A stretch of 64,000 nt of DNA, from positions 426,115-490,114 of the forward strand of contig NZ_QPJK01000003.1 of assembly GCF_003337555.1 (NCBI RefSeq), read 5' to 3'. Under the pieces are notes generated by a model that saw only the letters and a program-made list of their open reading frames with translations, made no database searches and was not told the origin of the DNA. The position numbers and the translations under genes are program-made. Shown here one piece after another: positions 1 to 9,560 of the stretch. The stretch comes from Pseudorhodoferax soli (GTDB lineage Bacteria > Pseudomonadota > Gammaproteobacteria > Burkholderiales > Burkholderiaceae_C). Position 1 is the stretch's first letter; each line of letters opens with the position of its first letter.

Positions 1-153
1 CTTGAAGAGCCTGGTGCCGAGCTGCGATTCCAGGTCGGTCAGGCGGCGCGAGGCGGCCGCCACCGCCAGGTTCAGCCTGTCGGCCGCACGCGAGATGCTG
101 CCTTCCTCGGCGACCATGAGGACCAGCTGCACCGTGGTGGAATCGAGCTTCAT
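1..153 (-). CDS. LysR-family transcriptional regulator, N-terminal part only
   Basis: The first 51 codons of a gene running off the left edge. The translation starts MKLDSTTVQLVLMVAEEG and continues through SISRAADRLNLAVAAASRR, a classic LysR winged helix-turn-helix. The effector-binding domain lies outside the window, so the ligand cannot be guessed. Its stop-side neighbour in the window is the uracil permease, whose stop lies 5 bases upstream of this start on the same strand. The two may therefore be cotranscribed, with the regulator downstream of the permease. Confidence 0.85.
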   Translation of the reverse strand, partial: MKLDSTTVQLVLMVAEEGSISRAADRLNLAVAAASRRLTDLESQLGTRLFK

Positions 154-157
154 GCGC

Positions 158-1447
158 TCAGCGCGCGCCCTCGCGTTCGCGCAGCAGGTGGTAGAGCACG
201 ATGGCGCCGAAGGTCGCGGTGCCGATGCCGCCCATCTTGAAGCCCGCGATCGACAGCGTGAGGTCCCCTGCCCCGGCCGTCAGCGCCACGCCGGCCGTGA
301 TCAGGTTGCGCGGGCGCGAGAAGTCGACCTTGCTCTGCACCCAGATGCGCCCGCCCGTGGCCGCGATGAGGCCGAACACCACCAGCGCCAGGCCGCCGAT
401 CACCGGCACCGGCAAGGTCAGGATCAGCGCGCCGAACTTGGGCGAGAAGCCCAGCGCCAGCGCCACCAGCGCGGCCACCACGAAGACCAGCGTGGAGTAG
501 ATCCGCGTGACCGCCATCACGCCCATGTTCTCGGCGTAGGTGGTCACGCCGGTGCCGCCGCCGGCGCCCGAGACCATGGTGGCGATGCCGTCGGCCATGA
601 AGGCGCGGCCCATCAGCGGGTCGAAGTTGCGGCCCGTCATGGCCGCCAGTCCCTTCACGTGGCCCAGGTTCTCGGCCACCAGGATCACGGCCACCGGCGC
701 GATCAGCAGCATGGCCGTGCCATCGAACACCGGCGGGCTGAACCTGGGCAGGCCGATCCAGGCGGCCTGGCCCACGCCCGAGAAGTCGATCGGCTTGGCC
801 CAGCCCAGGCCGTTGGCGGCAATCCAGTACAGGGCATAGCCGCACAGCGCGCCGAGCAGGATCGGCAGCCGCCCGGCCACGCCATGGCTGCGCACCGCGA
901 TGAGGCCCACGGACAAGGCCGTCAGCATGCCGATGCCCGTCTCCACCGGCGTGGCGCCGAGCATCTTGACCGCCACCGGCGCCAGGTTCAGGCCGATGGC
1001 CGCCACCACGGTGCCGGTCACGATGGGCGGCATGAGCCGCTCGATCCAGCCCGTGCCGGCCACCTGCACGACCAGGCCGATGAGGAAATAGACCAGCCCG
1101 CAGGCGATGATGCCGCCCAGCGCCACGCCGATGTTGGCGTTGGCGTTGGCGCCGCTGCCTGCGTAGCCCGTGGCTGCGATCACCACGCCGATGAAGGCGA
1201 AGCTCGAGCCCAGGTAGCTCGGCAGCCGCCCGCCCGTCATCAGGAAGAAGATCAGCGTGCCGATGCCGGAGAAGAAGATCGCCGTGTTGGGGTCGAAGCC
1301 CATCAGGATGGGCGCCAGCGCCGTCGAGCCGAACATGGCCACCACGTGCTGCACGCCCATGGCGATGGTCTGGGCCGTGGGCAGGCGTTCGTCGGGGGCG
1401 ACTTCGCCGCCGGTCTTCAGGGTCCAGTGCGGGAACAGGCTGGCCAT
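158..1447 (-). CDS. rutG: NCS2-family uracil/pyrimidine permease, RutG-like
   Basis: A 429-residue polytopic inner-membrane protein for proton-coupled uptake of uracil or related pyrimidines. It shows the NCS2 signatures: an N-terminal MGVQHVVAMFGSTALAPIL segment, the substrate-binding AENLGH glutamate in the eighth helix region, and the TTYAENMGVMAVTR motif. The stretch from AENLGHVKGLAAMTGRN to the end resembles E. coli RutG more than UraA, as far as I can align by memory. The ATG is preceded by an AAGGAG ribosome site. No rut catabolic genes are visible here, so the exact pyrimidine is inferred. Confidence 0.85.
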   Translation of the reverse strand: MASLFPHWTLKTGGEVAPDERLPTAQTIAMGVQHVVAMFGSTALAPILMGFDPNTAIFFSGIGTLIFFLMTGGRLPSYLGSSFAFIGVVIAATGYAGSGANANANIGVALGGIIACGLVYFLIGLVVQVAGTGWIERLMPPIVTGTVVAAIGLNLAPVAVKMLGATPVETGIGMLTALSVGLIAVRSHGVAGRLPILLGALCGYALYWIAANGLGWAKPIDFSGVGQAAWIGLPRFSPPVFDGTAMLLIAPVAVILVAENLGHVKGLAAMTGRNFDPLMGRAFMADGIATMVSGAGGGTGVTTYAENMGVMAVTRIYSTLVFVVAALVALALGFSPKFGALILTLPVPVIGGLALVVFGLIAATGGRIWVQSKVDFSRPRNLITAGVALTAGAGDLTLSIAGFKMGGIGTATFGAIVLYHLLREREGAR

Positions 1448-1563
1448 GCAGATCTCCTTGTTGTCGTTGGTGAGAGGGTCGCGCGCAGGCCGCCGCCTGG
1501 CGTGCGCGGGCGCCATTGTGGGGCAGCGGGAAACCGGCCGCGGGTGCGGCGCCTTGGCGCGCT

Positions 1564-2454
1564 TCAGCCGCCCGCGGGCCTGGGCGGCACCACGAGCACG
1601 TCGCTCTCGGCCAGCTCCAGCACACGCTCGGCCACGCTGCCCAGCAACAGGCCGGTGAGGCCGGAACGGCGCTGCGTGCCCAGCACCACGAGCTCGCCCA
1701 GGTGCTCGGCGCCATGCTCGCGCAGCAGCAGGCCAGGGTCGCCATAGGCCAGGCGCAGCGTGGTGCGCGCGCGCACCTCGGGCGGCAGCGGCGTGGCGTC
1801 CAGGAACAGGCGCGCCTGCTCCTCGGCCACGGCGCGGCCGGCCTGGCGCGCCTGCTCCACATCCATGCCGGACAGCAGCGGATACGGGTTGCCGAAGGCG
1901 TGGAACAGCGTGAAGCTGGCCTGCGGGAACAGCGCCACGGCGGTCTGCAGCGCATGGCGCGCGTGCTCGGAGAAATCGCTGGTCACCAGCACCTGGCTGT
2001 AGGCGGCCCGGGCGCGCTCGCGCACCACGAGCAGCGGCACGGGGGCGCGGCGCGCCAGCGCCTCCACGGTCGAGCCCAGCAGCACGCGCGCGAGCGCCTC
2101 GTGGCGTGCCACGCCGGTCACGATGAGGCCACAGCGCTCGGCCTGGGCCACGGCCAGCACGGTGCTGGTCAGTTCGCCCTGCTCCACATGCACGATGGGC
2201 GGCACGGTCGCGTCGGCCAGGTCGGCACGCAACCGGCGCTCGGCCTGGCGGCGTGCGGCACGCTGTGCCACGGCGTCGGACGACAGCGCCAGCACCGGGT
2301 GCAGGACCAGGCCCGCACTGGGCGGCACCACGGTGAGCGCCACGAGCGGCACGCGCCATTCGCGCGCCAGCAGCAACGATCGGTCGAGGGCGCGGTCGCT
2401 GCGCGGGCTCAGGTCGGTGGCCAGCAGCACGCTGCGGCGCATGGCTTCGGTCAT
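1564..2454 (-). CDS. Universal stress protein with two tandem UspA domains
   Basis: A 296-residue cytosolic protein made of two UspA folds, residues about 6-145 and 150-290. The first ends with the nucleotide-binding pattern GVARHEALARVLLGSTVEAL and the second with GTQRRSGLTGLLLGSVAERV. Both fit the G-x2-G-x9-G-S/T ATP-binding signature class. The start chosen (MTEAMRRSVLLATDLS) follows a GAGGAA ribosome site. An in-frame ATG four codons downstream is possible but has no such site. The gene stands alone, divergent from the EamA transporter. Tandem Usp proteins are linked to survival under nutrient or redox stress, but no specific role is readable here. Confidence 0.85.
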   Translation of the reverse strand: MTEAMRRSVLLATDLSPRSDRALDRSLLLAREWRVPLVALTVVPPSAGLVLHPVLALSSDAVAQRAARRQAERRLRADLADATVPPIVHVEQGELTSTVLAVAQAERCGLIVTGVARHEALARVLLGSTVEALARRAPVPLLVVRERARAAYSQVLVTSDFSEHARHALQTAVALFPQASFTLFHAFGNPYPLLSGMDVEQARQAGRAVAEEQARLFLDATPLPPEVRARTTLRLAYGDPGLLLREHGAEHLGELVVLGTQRRSGLTGLLLGSVAERVLELAESDVLVVPPRPAGG

Positions 2455-2694
2455 GTGGTGTTCCTCTCGGTTCGTCCGTGGCCGCCGCACCGGCCCCGTC
2501 GCAGACGGTCCGGCACCGGCGGCCAGATGATGGCCATGGTACGGGCCACGGGCAGGCATGGGGACCGCGCGGCGTTGGCGCATGATCGGCCGGCAGACCA
2601 TGCCCCTCAGACAAGACAAGCCCGCACCCAGGCGCGCGCAACAGCCGCCTGGACCCGTCGTCCTGCCCACCGCCACCAGTCCGCAGGAGGCGCC

Positions 2695-3570
2695 ATGAGC
2701 GTGCTGAGCCTGTCCATGGTCGTCCTGGCGGCTTTGATCCACGCCACCTGGAACCTGCTGGCCAAGCGCGCCGCCCATGCCGGCACGGCCTTCGTGGCCG
2801 CCAGCACGCTGGTGGCCTGTTCGGCCTACCTCCCCTGGGTGCTGTGGCATCTCACGCACGGCGGCATGCCGCTGAACGGCCCGGTCATGGCCTGCATCGT
2901 GGCCAGCGGCCTGCTGCACCTCGTCTACAGCATGTGCCTCCAGAAGGGCTACCGCGTGGCCGACCTGTCGGTGGTGTACCCGGTGGCACGCGCCACCGGG
3001 CCGCTGCTGTCATCCATCGGCGCCTTCGTGCTGCTGGGCGAGGCGCCCTCGGCGCACGGGTTGCTGGGCCTGGCGGCGATCGTGCTGGGCATCGGTTTGA
3101 TCTGCACCGACGGCCGGCTGGCGATGTTCCGCCAGCCGCGCGCGCTGGCTGGCGTGCGCTGGGGCGGCGCCACGGGCGCGCTGATCGCCGGCTACACCGT
3201 GGTCGATGCCTACGGCGTGAAGGTGCTGGGCGTGGGGCCGGTGGTGCTGGACTGGTGTTCCAACCTGGTCCGGCTGTGCGTCCTGGCGCCCTGGATGCTG
3301 CGCAACCGCGGCCCCGCGCTGGCCGCCATGCGCGGGCACTGGTGGCTGGCGGTGGCCGTGGGCCTGCTCTCGCCGCTCTCCTACATCCTGGTGCTGGCTG
3401 CGCTGGAGATGGGGGCGCCGCTCAGCGTGGTGGCGCCCACGCGCGAGATGTCGATGATGGTGGGCGCGCTGTTCGGCCTGCTGATCCTGCGCGAGCGCGT
3501 CGGCCCGGGCAGGGCCGCGGGCTGCGTGCTGGTGGTGCTGGGCGTGCTGCTGCTCAGCGGGGCGTGGTGA
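2695..3570 (+). CDS. EamA/DMT-family drug/metabolite transporter
   Basis: A 291-residue inner-membrane protein with about ten predicted transmembrane helices in two EamA repeats. The first repeat contains the VVYPVARATGPLLSSIGAFVLLGE motif region and the second ends with MMVGALFGLLILRERVGPGR, the usual place for the conserved E/R pair. The start is set by AGGAGG eight bases before the ATG. The substrate cannot be inferred. The 3' end overlaps the convergent lipase gene by 17 bases. The 240-base gap upstream (2455-2694), shared with the stress-protein gene, has no convincing open frame or promoter motif. Confidence 0.85.
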   Translation: MSVLSLSMVVLAALIHATWNLLAKRAAHAGTAFVAASTLVACSAYLPWVLWHLTHGGMPLNGPVMACIVASGLLHLVYSMCLQKGYRVADLSVVYPVARATGPLLSSIGAFVLLGEAPSAHGLLGLAAIVLGIGLICTDGRLAMFRQPRALAGVRWGGATGALIAGYTVVDAYGVKVLGVGPVVLDWCSNLVRLCVLAPWMLRNRGPALAAMRGHWWLAVAVGLLSPLSYILVLAALEMGAPLSVVAPTREMSMMVGALFGLLILRERVGPGRAAGCVLVVLGVLLLSGAW

Positions 3571-5401
3571 GCGACTCGCGCAGGATGCGCCGGATCTCCA
3601 GGATCGCCAGCGGATGCTCCTGCACGCTGTGCTCGGACGGCAGCACGCGCTCCGAGGCGGCGCCCGCCAGGTGCGCGCTGGCATAGGGCACGATGCCGTC
3701 GCTGGCTTCGGCGCGTGGCAGCGCCATGTCGGCCTGGCCGAGGATGGAGTGGTAGCGAACGCGCGGGCTGATCGGCAGGTTGGCGGCGGCCTGCACGAAA
3801 GGGTCGCTGTCGCGCAGGTTGTCGATGCTGTTGGGGATGCGCTGCGGCCCCGGATCCTTGCCGTCTGGCCCCGGGCGGCCGAACAGGCCCGTCACGTCGC
3901 CGATCTGCTCCAGCATGGCCAGCGGCAAGGTCACGAAGTTGGCGATGCGGCGCGCCAGCCGGCTGCCGGCGAACGGCGTGCCGCGGTGCGGGGCGGCGAT
4001 GAAGACCGCCTCGCTGACCTGCGGCAGCGGCTCGAAGGAAAAGAACGGCGCCAGGTGCTCATGTGCCTCGCGCGCCGCCGGTTCGGCCGGCAACAGCGAC
4101 CACAGGCGCTCGCCCGCCGACGACACCAGCAAGCGCGCCAGCACGCCGCCCATGCTGTGGCCGACCAGCACCATGTTCTGCGAGGCCACGGCCTGGCCGC
4201 TCGGATCGAAGTGCGCCAGCGTCTGCAGCAAGGCCTCGCGGATGGCCTTCTGGTTCAGCGCCAGCGGCGCATTGCTCGGGTAGTAGACCTGCCAGATCTG
4301 GTAGCCCTGCCGCAGCACTTCGTCGCCCATCACTTCGTTGGCCACGTTGATCCAGGCCTCCGGGCTGCTGGCCAGGCCGTGCAGCATGACGATGGTGCGG
4401 CGCTTGGGGTCGTAGGGCTGCATGAGCTCGATGCGCGGGCGCACGATGCCATCCGACAGGCCGAAGAGCGTGCGCAGCGACTGCGTGGCAAAGCCCGCGC
4501 GCGCCAGCCACAGGCCGTAGCCGGCCGTGAAGTTGGCGGCCAGCGGCACGCGCTCGCCCGCCAGCGGCGCCTGCACGCTGCGGTAGGGGTCGTACAGCAT
4601 CAGTTGCACCGCGCGGCCGGCCAGCACGTCGGGCAGCGTGCTGCCTTCGAAGCGCAGCAAGGCCGTGATCGCCGGAAAGCGCGTGGTGTCGAACGGCCGG
4701 GCCGGGTCGGCATCCCCGGGCGGGGGCAGCACGGCCACGAGTTCGGCGCCGAAGCCGTCGCGCCGGTAGCTGTTGCGCAGGCCCGTGAAGCGAAGCGACG
4801 AGGCCGGCAGCAGTTCGTCGGGCATGGGCGAATCCGGCGGCAGGGCCAGATCATCGGCATGGCTGTCGATGCGCCAGCCGCCCAGGGCCAGCGTCTCGCC
4901 GCGCTGCGCGGCCGGTGTGGCGCTGTAGACCTTGAACAGCCGTGTCACGGTCTGCTGCACGGCGTAGTTGTAGTAGTCGCGCACCTGGGTCTGGCGGTCT
5001 TCGAAGGCCCGCTCGCCAGGCCGGCGCGCCGTGAAGAACAGGTAGGCGTAGGCATGGCGCGCGGTTTCCAGCCAGGCGTCCAGCACGATCTCGTCGGCGG
5101 CCAGGGCATTGTCGGCGGCCAGGGCGTTCTCCAGCCAGAGCTCGGCCAGGGCCGACAGCCGCTGCTCCTCGCTGATGCCGCCCGAGATGCCCAGCGCGCC
5201 CCGGCAGGCCACCGGCCGCTCGCGGCAGTCGGCGATGCCGACCACGCGCAGCACCTCCTGCGCGGTCTCGCTGAGCCGGCCCGTGGTCAGCACGTCGCCG
5301 CGGCGCTCGGCCAGGTACCTGGCCGGCGAGATCGAGGTGACCGTCACGCCGGCGCAGCCGGTCAGCAGCACCAGGGCCAGCAAGGCGGCCAGGCGGCGCA
5401 T
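3554..5401 (-). CDS. Lipoprotein lipase/esterase of the alpha/beta-hydrolase fold
   Basis: A 615-residue exported hydrolase. The N-terminus MRRLAALLALVLLTGC ends in a lipobox with Cys16, so the mature protein should be lipid-anchored. Residues about 20-330 match no fold I recognise. The hydrolase domain follows, with the oxyanion segment MLHGLASSPEAW, nucleophile elbow VLVGHSMGGVLARLL, and a late SEHSVQEHPLAI segment supplying the likely catalytic His. Family members act on acyl esters or lipids in the envelope. The ATG shares its A with the TGA stop of the upstream DUF4105 gene (TGATG), implying translational coupling and a shared function. Confidence 0.8.
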   Translation of the reverse strand: MRRLAALLALVLLTGCAGVTVTSISPARYLAERRGDVLTTGRLSETAQEVLRVVGIADCRERPVACRGALGISGGISEEQRLSALAELWLENALAADNALAADEIVLDAWLETARHAYAYLFFTARRPGERAFEDRQTQVRDYYNYAVQQTVTRLFKVYSATPAAQRGETLALGGWRIDSHADDLALPPDSPMPDELLPASSLRFTGLRNSYRRDGFGAELVAVLPPPGDADPARPFDTTRFPAITALLRFEGSTLPDVLAGRAVQLMLYDPYRSVQAPLAGERVPLAANFTAGYGLWLARAGFATQSLRTLFGLSDGIVRPRIELMQPYDPKRRTIVMLHGLASSPEAWINVANEVMGDEVLRQGYQIWQVYYPSNAPLALNQKAIREALLQTLAHFDPSGQAVASQNMVLVGHSMGGVLARLLVSSAGERLWSLLPAEPAAREAHEHLAPFFSFEPLPQVSEAVFIAAPHRGTPFAGSRLARRIANFVTLPLAMLEQIGDVTGLFGRPGPDGKDPGPQRIPNSIDNLRDSDPFVQAAANLPISPRVRYHSILGQADMALPRAEASDGIVPYASAHLAGAASERVLPSEHSVQEHPLAILEIRRILRESLTTPR

Positions 5402-6405
5402 CACGGTGCGGCCTCCATGCCCGGCACGCCGCGGCGGATCGCAAGGGAAAACTGCGGATCTGCATCGGCCGCCCGGGCGCGTTCGGTGATGCGGCCGGCG
5501 CGGCGCAGCTCCTCCACCGCGTGGCCCGGCACCAGGCCGCCCACGCCCTGCAGGTACTCGGGCAGGTAGCCCGATGCCAGCAGCCGCCAGTCCAGCGGCA
5601 GGCCGCCGACGATGCGCCGCGCCATCTCGTAGACGATGGTGGTGCAGTTGGCGGTCAGCGTGCTGTAGAAGCGCGGCCGGCGGGCCAGGGCCTCGGCCTC
5701 GGCCAGGTAGGCCAGGAACAGCGCGCGCTGCGCCGCCGGCGCCAGCTGCACGCGGTACAGGTAGACGTCCTCGCCGCGCACATTGGTGCGCACGCGCAGG
5801 ATGTCGCGCTCGTCGGCCGCCACCAGGCTCAGCTCGTACTGCTTGAAGAAGCCGGCGATGGCCGAGAAGGATTCGCCACGCTCCTTGCGGATCTCGATGG
5901 AAAAGGCGAGCTGCTCGATGCCGCCCTTGCCATCGTCGAAACCGAACGAGACCAGCGTGTGCGCGATGGCCGGGCCCATCCAGTAGGACAGCGCCATGTC
6001 CACCGTGCGCAGCCGGTCCAGGTCGATGCGCCGGGTCTCCCAGCGCTGGGTGTAGTCGGTGTCGCTGCGCCAGTCGAAGTGGCGCACGTTGGCAAGCGTC
6101 ACCACGCTGCCCTCGACCTGCGCCTGCAGGTGCCGCGCCACGTCGTCGGCCCAGACGCGCTCGTCCGACGGCGCGATACGCACCCACCAGCCCAGCAGCA
6201 GCGCGAACGCCACGGCGTAGGCCAGCACGGGCCGGGCCGCGCCCTCGCGCCACAGCAGCACGATGGCGGCCAGCGCGAACAGCGCCCAGGCGCCGGCCAC
6301 CACGCTGGCCCAGGGCGCGGGCAGCGGCAAGCGGTAGTGCAGCGCGGGCACGGCCCACAGGCTGGACAGCAGCAGCGCCAGGGTGCAGGCGGCGCGGCCC
6401 ATCAT
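5401..6405 (-). CDS. DUF4105 (Lnb N-terminal-like) membrane protein
   Basis: A 334-residue protein. Three hydrophobic helices occupy the first about 80 residues, and a periplasmic domain follows. The domain carries the DUF4105 hallmark TLTANCTTIVYEM, whose Cys is the conserved candidate nucleophile of this papain/NlpC-like family. Lnb, the founding lipoprotein N-acyltransferase of Enterococcus, has the same domain, so an acyl-transfer or lipid-modifying role in the envelope is plausible but inferred. The start has two adjacent ATG codons and only a weak upstream ribosome site. It is coupled to the downstream lipoprotein lipase. Confidence 0.75.
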   Translation of the reverse strand: MMGRAACTLALLLSSLWAVPALHYRLPLPAPWASVVAGAWALFALAAIVLLWREGAARPVLAYAVAFALLLGWWVRIAPSDERVWADDVARHLQAQVEGSVVTLANVRHFDWRSDTDYTQRWETRRIDLDRLRTVDMALSYWMGPAIAHTLVSFGFDDGKGGIEQLAFSIEIRKERGESFSAIAGFFKQYELSLVAADERDILRVRTNVRGEDVYLYRVQLAPAAQRALFLAYLAEAEALARRPRFYSTLTANCTTIVYEMARRIVGGLPLDWRLLASGYLPEYLQGVGGLVPGHAVEELRRAGRITERARAADADPQFSLAIRRGVPGMEAAP

Positions 6406-6456
6406 CGGGTCTTCGGGTGCAGGTTCATGGTCGGGCCGGATTATCCGGGCGCCGGT

Positions 6457-8175
6457 TCAGCCGCCCTCGTGCCGGGCCGTGGCGCGGGCTGCGGCCTGGC
6501 GCGCCACTGCCAGGCGCTTGCGCAGCGAGATCTCGGACAGGTCCAGCTCGCCCACCAGCGCGCGCAGCGACTCGTCGTTGATGCGGTGGGCCTGACGTTC
6601 GGCGTACAGGGTGTTGCGCTCCACATGCAGCGCGTTCAGGCGCAACTCCATCTCCAGCAGGTAGCGCTGGCGGCGCTGGCGCACGGCCTCTGGCGATTCG
6701 GCCTGGGCCTCGGGGGTGGTCGGCAGGGCCGGGTCTTCCAGCAGGTCGATCCGCTTGCGGTAGTCCTGCGTGAGCCGGCCCACGGCCTCCTGCACCTGGG
6801 CCAGCCGCTCGGGGTCGGTGGTCGCCGGGGTCTTCCTGGCCATGTGGGCGATGGCGGCCTTGCAGGCCGCCACCCGGGCGTTGCGCTCCTCCTGCAGCGA
6901 TGCCGGCTCGCCGGCCGGCGGCAGCCGGCGCAGCACCAGCGGCAGGCCCACGCTGCCGATCACCAGCGTGAACAGGATGGTGGCCGTGGCCAGGAAGACC
7001 AGGTGGTCGCGCGCGGGAAACGCCGCGCCGCCGGGCAGCAGCAGCGGCACCGACAGCGCACCGGCCAGCGTCACGGCGCCGCGGATGCCGGCCAGCGTGG
7101 TGGCCAGGGTCAGCAGCGGCGAGGGCTGCTCCGCCATGGAGCCGCGTTCGTGCGCGCGCCACAGGCTGCCCCGCACACCCAGCGTGAGCCAGATCCAGCG
7201 CAGCCCCAGCAACGCCAGCGTGATCAGCAGCGCCTCGCCGGAGGGCTGCCACCAGTCCTCGCCCGCGGCCGCCAGCGTGGTGCCCACGATGGAGGGCAGC
7301 TGCAGCCCCAGCAGCAGGAAGATGGCGCCGTTGAAGGCCGCCTCCACCATGGTCCAGATGCCCTCGGTCTGCATGCGCTCGGCCACGAACTCGCTGCGCC
7401 GCAGGTCGGCGAAATTGGTCGTCACGCCGGCCGCCACCGCGGCCAGGATGCCAGAGACGCCGATGTGCTCGCCCACCAGGTACGCCGCGAACGGCAGCAG
7501 CACCAGCAGCAGCACCATCTGCGTGGCGGCCACGTCGCCCACGCGCCGCGTGACGGTCTCGCGGCCCAGGGCGAAGGCCCAGCCCAGGCCGGCGCCCACG
7601 GAGAGACCGCCCAGCGCCACCCACAGGAACTCCTTGCCGGCGTCGGCCCACGAGAAGGCGCCCGTCAGCGTGGCCGCCACGGCGAACTTGAGCGCCACCA
7701 GGCCCGAGGCGTCGTTCAGCAGCGATTCGCCTTCCAGCACATGCATGGTCTTGGCCGGCATGCCCAGGTTGCGCGTGATGGCCGAGACCGCCACCGCGTC
7801 GGTCGGCGAGATGACGGCGGCCAGTGCGAAGGCCACCGTGAGCGGCATCTCCGGGATCATCCAGTGGATCAGGTAACCGAGCCCGACCACGGTGAACAGC
7901 ACCAGGCCCAGCGCCAGCCGCAGGATCGGCCGGTGCAGCGCGAAGAACTCGCGCTTGGGGATGCGCCAGCCGTCGGCGAACAGCAGCGGCGGGATGAACA
8001 GCAGCAGGAACAAATCGGGATCGAAGGCGATGTGCAGCCCCTGCCGGGGCCAGGACAGCGCCGCGCCGAGCGCGATCTGGATCAAGGGCAGCGGAATGGC
8101 GCGCAGGTAGCGCGCCGCGATGCCGGTCATGGCTCCGAGCAGGAGCACCAGCAGCACGGTTTCGACGGTATGCAT
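6457..8175 (-). CDS. CPA1-family Na+/H+ antiporter (NhaP-like)
   Basis: A 572-residue protein with about 12 membrane helices in residues 1-420 and a charged cytosolic tail rich in coiled-coil-like heptads. Transport signatures are SPTDAVAVSAITRN and GESLLNDASGLVALKF, the latter carrying the Asn-Asp pair of electroneutral CPA1 exchangers. It should exchange sodium for protons at the inner membrane. I chose the ATG at 8175 because upstream in-frame codons would run into the divergent acetate kinase leader. The ribosome site is weak. The tail (LEMELRLNALHVERNTLYAE) suggests oligomerisation or regulation. Confidence 0.85.
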   Translation of the reverse strand: MHTVETVLLVLLLGAMTGIAARYLRAIPLPLIQIALGAALSWPRQGLHIAFDPDLFLLLFIPPLLFADGWRIPKREFFALHRPILRLALGLVLFTVVGLGYLIHWMIPEMPLTVAFALAAVISPTDAVAVSAITRNLGMPAKTMHVLEGESLLNDASGLVALKFAVAATLTGAFSWADAGKEFLWVALGGLSVGAGLGWAFALGRETVTRRVGDVAATQMVLLLVLLPFAAYLVGEHIGVSGILAAVAAGVTTNFADLRRSEFVAERMQTEGIWTMVEAAFNGAIFLLLGLQLPSIVGTTLAAAGEDWWQPSGEALLITLALLGLRWIWLTLGVRGSLWRAHERGSMAEQPSPLLTLATTLAGIRGAVTLAGALSVPLLLPGGAAFPARDHLVFLATATILFTLVIGSVGLPLVLRRLPPAGEPASLQEERNARVAACKAAIAHMARKTPATTDPERLAQVQEAVGRLTQDYRKRIDLLEDPALPTTPEAQAESPEAVRQRRQRYLLEMELRLNALHVERNTLYAERQAHRINDESLRALVGELDLSEISLRKRLAVARQAAARATARHEGG

Positions 8176-8339
8176 GTGAAGAGGCGGACCCAGGGGCGGC
8201 GGTGACCCGCCGGTGCCATTCTCGCCGCCGCCGTGCACGGGCCGGGGCGTGCCCTCGCGTGGCGGGCAGAATGCCAGCAGCCCACCGGGGCTGGCGGCGC
8301 ATGCGTGCAACGCCGGCCCGGCCTTTGCGGAGCACCTCC

Positions 8340-9518
8340 ATGACATCCTTCACCGTCGTGCTGAACTGCGGCTCGTCGAGCATCAAGTTCGCACTCTTCG
8401 ACGCCGCCGCGCCGGACCGCCATCCCGCCTGGAACGGCAAGGTCCAGGGCATCGGCGGCCCGGCGCCCGACTTCGGCGCCAGCACCGTGCCGGTGGGCCC
8501 CCTCGCGCTGGGCACGGAGCAGCCCTACACCCGGGCGCTGCAGCGCATCCGCGAGGAAATCCTGCGCTGGCTGGATGGCCGGCCCGTGGCCGCCGTGGCC
8601 CACCGTGTGGTGCACGGCGGCGCCCGCTACCAGGCCCCGGTGCGCGTGGACGCCCAGGTGCTGGCCGAGCTCAAGGCCCTGGTGCCGCTGGCGCCGCTGC
8701 ACCAGCCGTTCGCGCTGGAGGCCATGGAGATCCTGCTGCGCGAGCAGCCCGACCTGCCCCAGGTGGCCTGCTTCGACACGGCCTTCCACCGCAGCCTGCC
8801 GCTGGTGGAGCAGGTGCTGCCCCTGCCCTACGCGGCCTTCGAGCGCGGCCTGCGCCGCTACGGCTTCCACGGGCTGTCGTACGAGTACATGGCGCTCGCG
8901 TTGGACGAGCGCTTCGGCGCCGGTGCACGCGGCCGCACCGTGGTCGCCCACCTGGGCAGCGGTGCCAGCCTGTGCGGCATGCTGGACCTGAAGAGCGTGG
9001 CGACCACCATGGGCTTCTCCGCGCTGGACGGCCTCATGATGGGCACGCGCACCGGCGCGCTGGATCCCGGCGCCGTGCTCTACCTCATGGAGATCGAGAA
9101 GCTCACGCTGCAGCAGGTGGGCCGGGTGCTGTACCACGAGTCGGGCCTGCTGGGCGTCTCGGGCATTTCGGCCGATCCGCGCGAGCTGCTGGCCTGCGAG
9201 GCCGACGCGCCGCGCGCCGCGCTGGCACTGGCCCTGTACGTTCGCCGCGCGGTGCGCGAGATCGGCTCCATGGCCGCCGCGCTCGGCGGGCTGGACCTGC
9301 TGGTCTTCACGGCCGGCGTCGGCGAGCACAGCGTGGTGCTGCGCCAGCGCATCTGCGCCGCGCTGGGCTGGCTGGGCGTGGCGCTGGACGACGCGGCCAA
9401 CGCACGCCATGCCGGGCTGATCTCGGCCCCCGCCAGCGCGGTGCGCGTGGCGGTGGTGCCGACCAACGAGGAGTGGATCGCGGCGCGCCATGCCCAGGAG
9501 GTGCTGGCCCCCCTCTGA
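8340..9518 (+). CDS. ackA: Acetate kinase
   Basis: A 392-residue ASKHA-fold kinase converting acetate and ATP to acetyl phosphate and ADP. Recognisable elements are VLNCGSSSIKF (phosphate 1 loop), HRVVHGGARY (catalytic Arg region), FDTAFH, RRYGFHGLSYEYM, HLGSGASLCGM, MMGTRTGALDPG and the terminal TNEEWIAARH. The family length is about 400 residues, so the gene is complete. No phosphotransacetylase gene is adjacent, which is unusual because ackA is often paired with pta. It is divergent from the antiporter across 164 bases. Confidence 0.93.
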   Translation: MTSFTVVLNCGSSSIKFALFDAAAPDRHPAWNGKVQGIGGPAPDFGASTVPVGPLALGTEQPYTRALQRIREEILRWLDGRPVAAVAHRVVHGGARYQAPVRVDAQVLAELKALVPLAPLHQPFALEAMEILLREQPDLPQVACFDTAFHRSLPLVEQVLPLPYAAFERGLRRYGFHGLSYEYMALALDERFGAGARGRTVVAHLGSGASLCGMLDLKSVATTMGFSALDGLMMGTRTGALDPGAVLYLMEIEKLTLQQVGRVLYHESGLLGVSGISADPRELLACEADAPRAALALALYVRRAVREIGSMAAALGGLDLLVFTAGVGEHSVVLRQRICAALGWLGVALDDAANARHAGLISAPASAVRVAVVPTNEEWIAARHAQEVLAPL

Positions 9519-9560
9519 CCGGCTGCACGCAATGGCCGCTGCCGGACGGCCGGCGCCGGC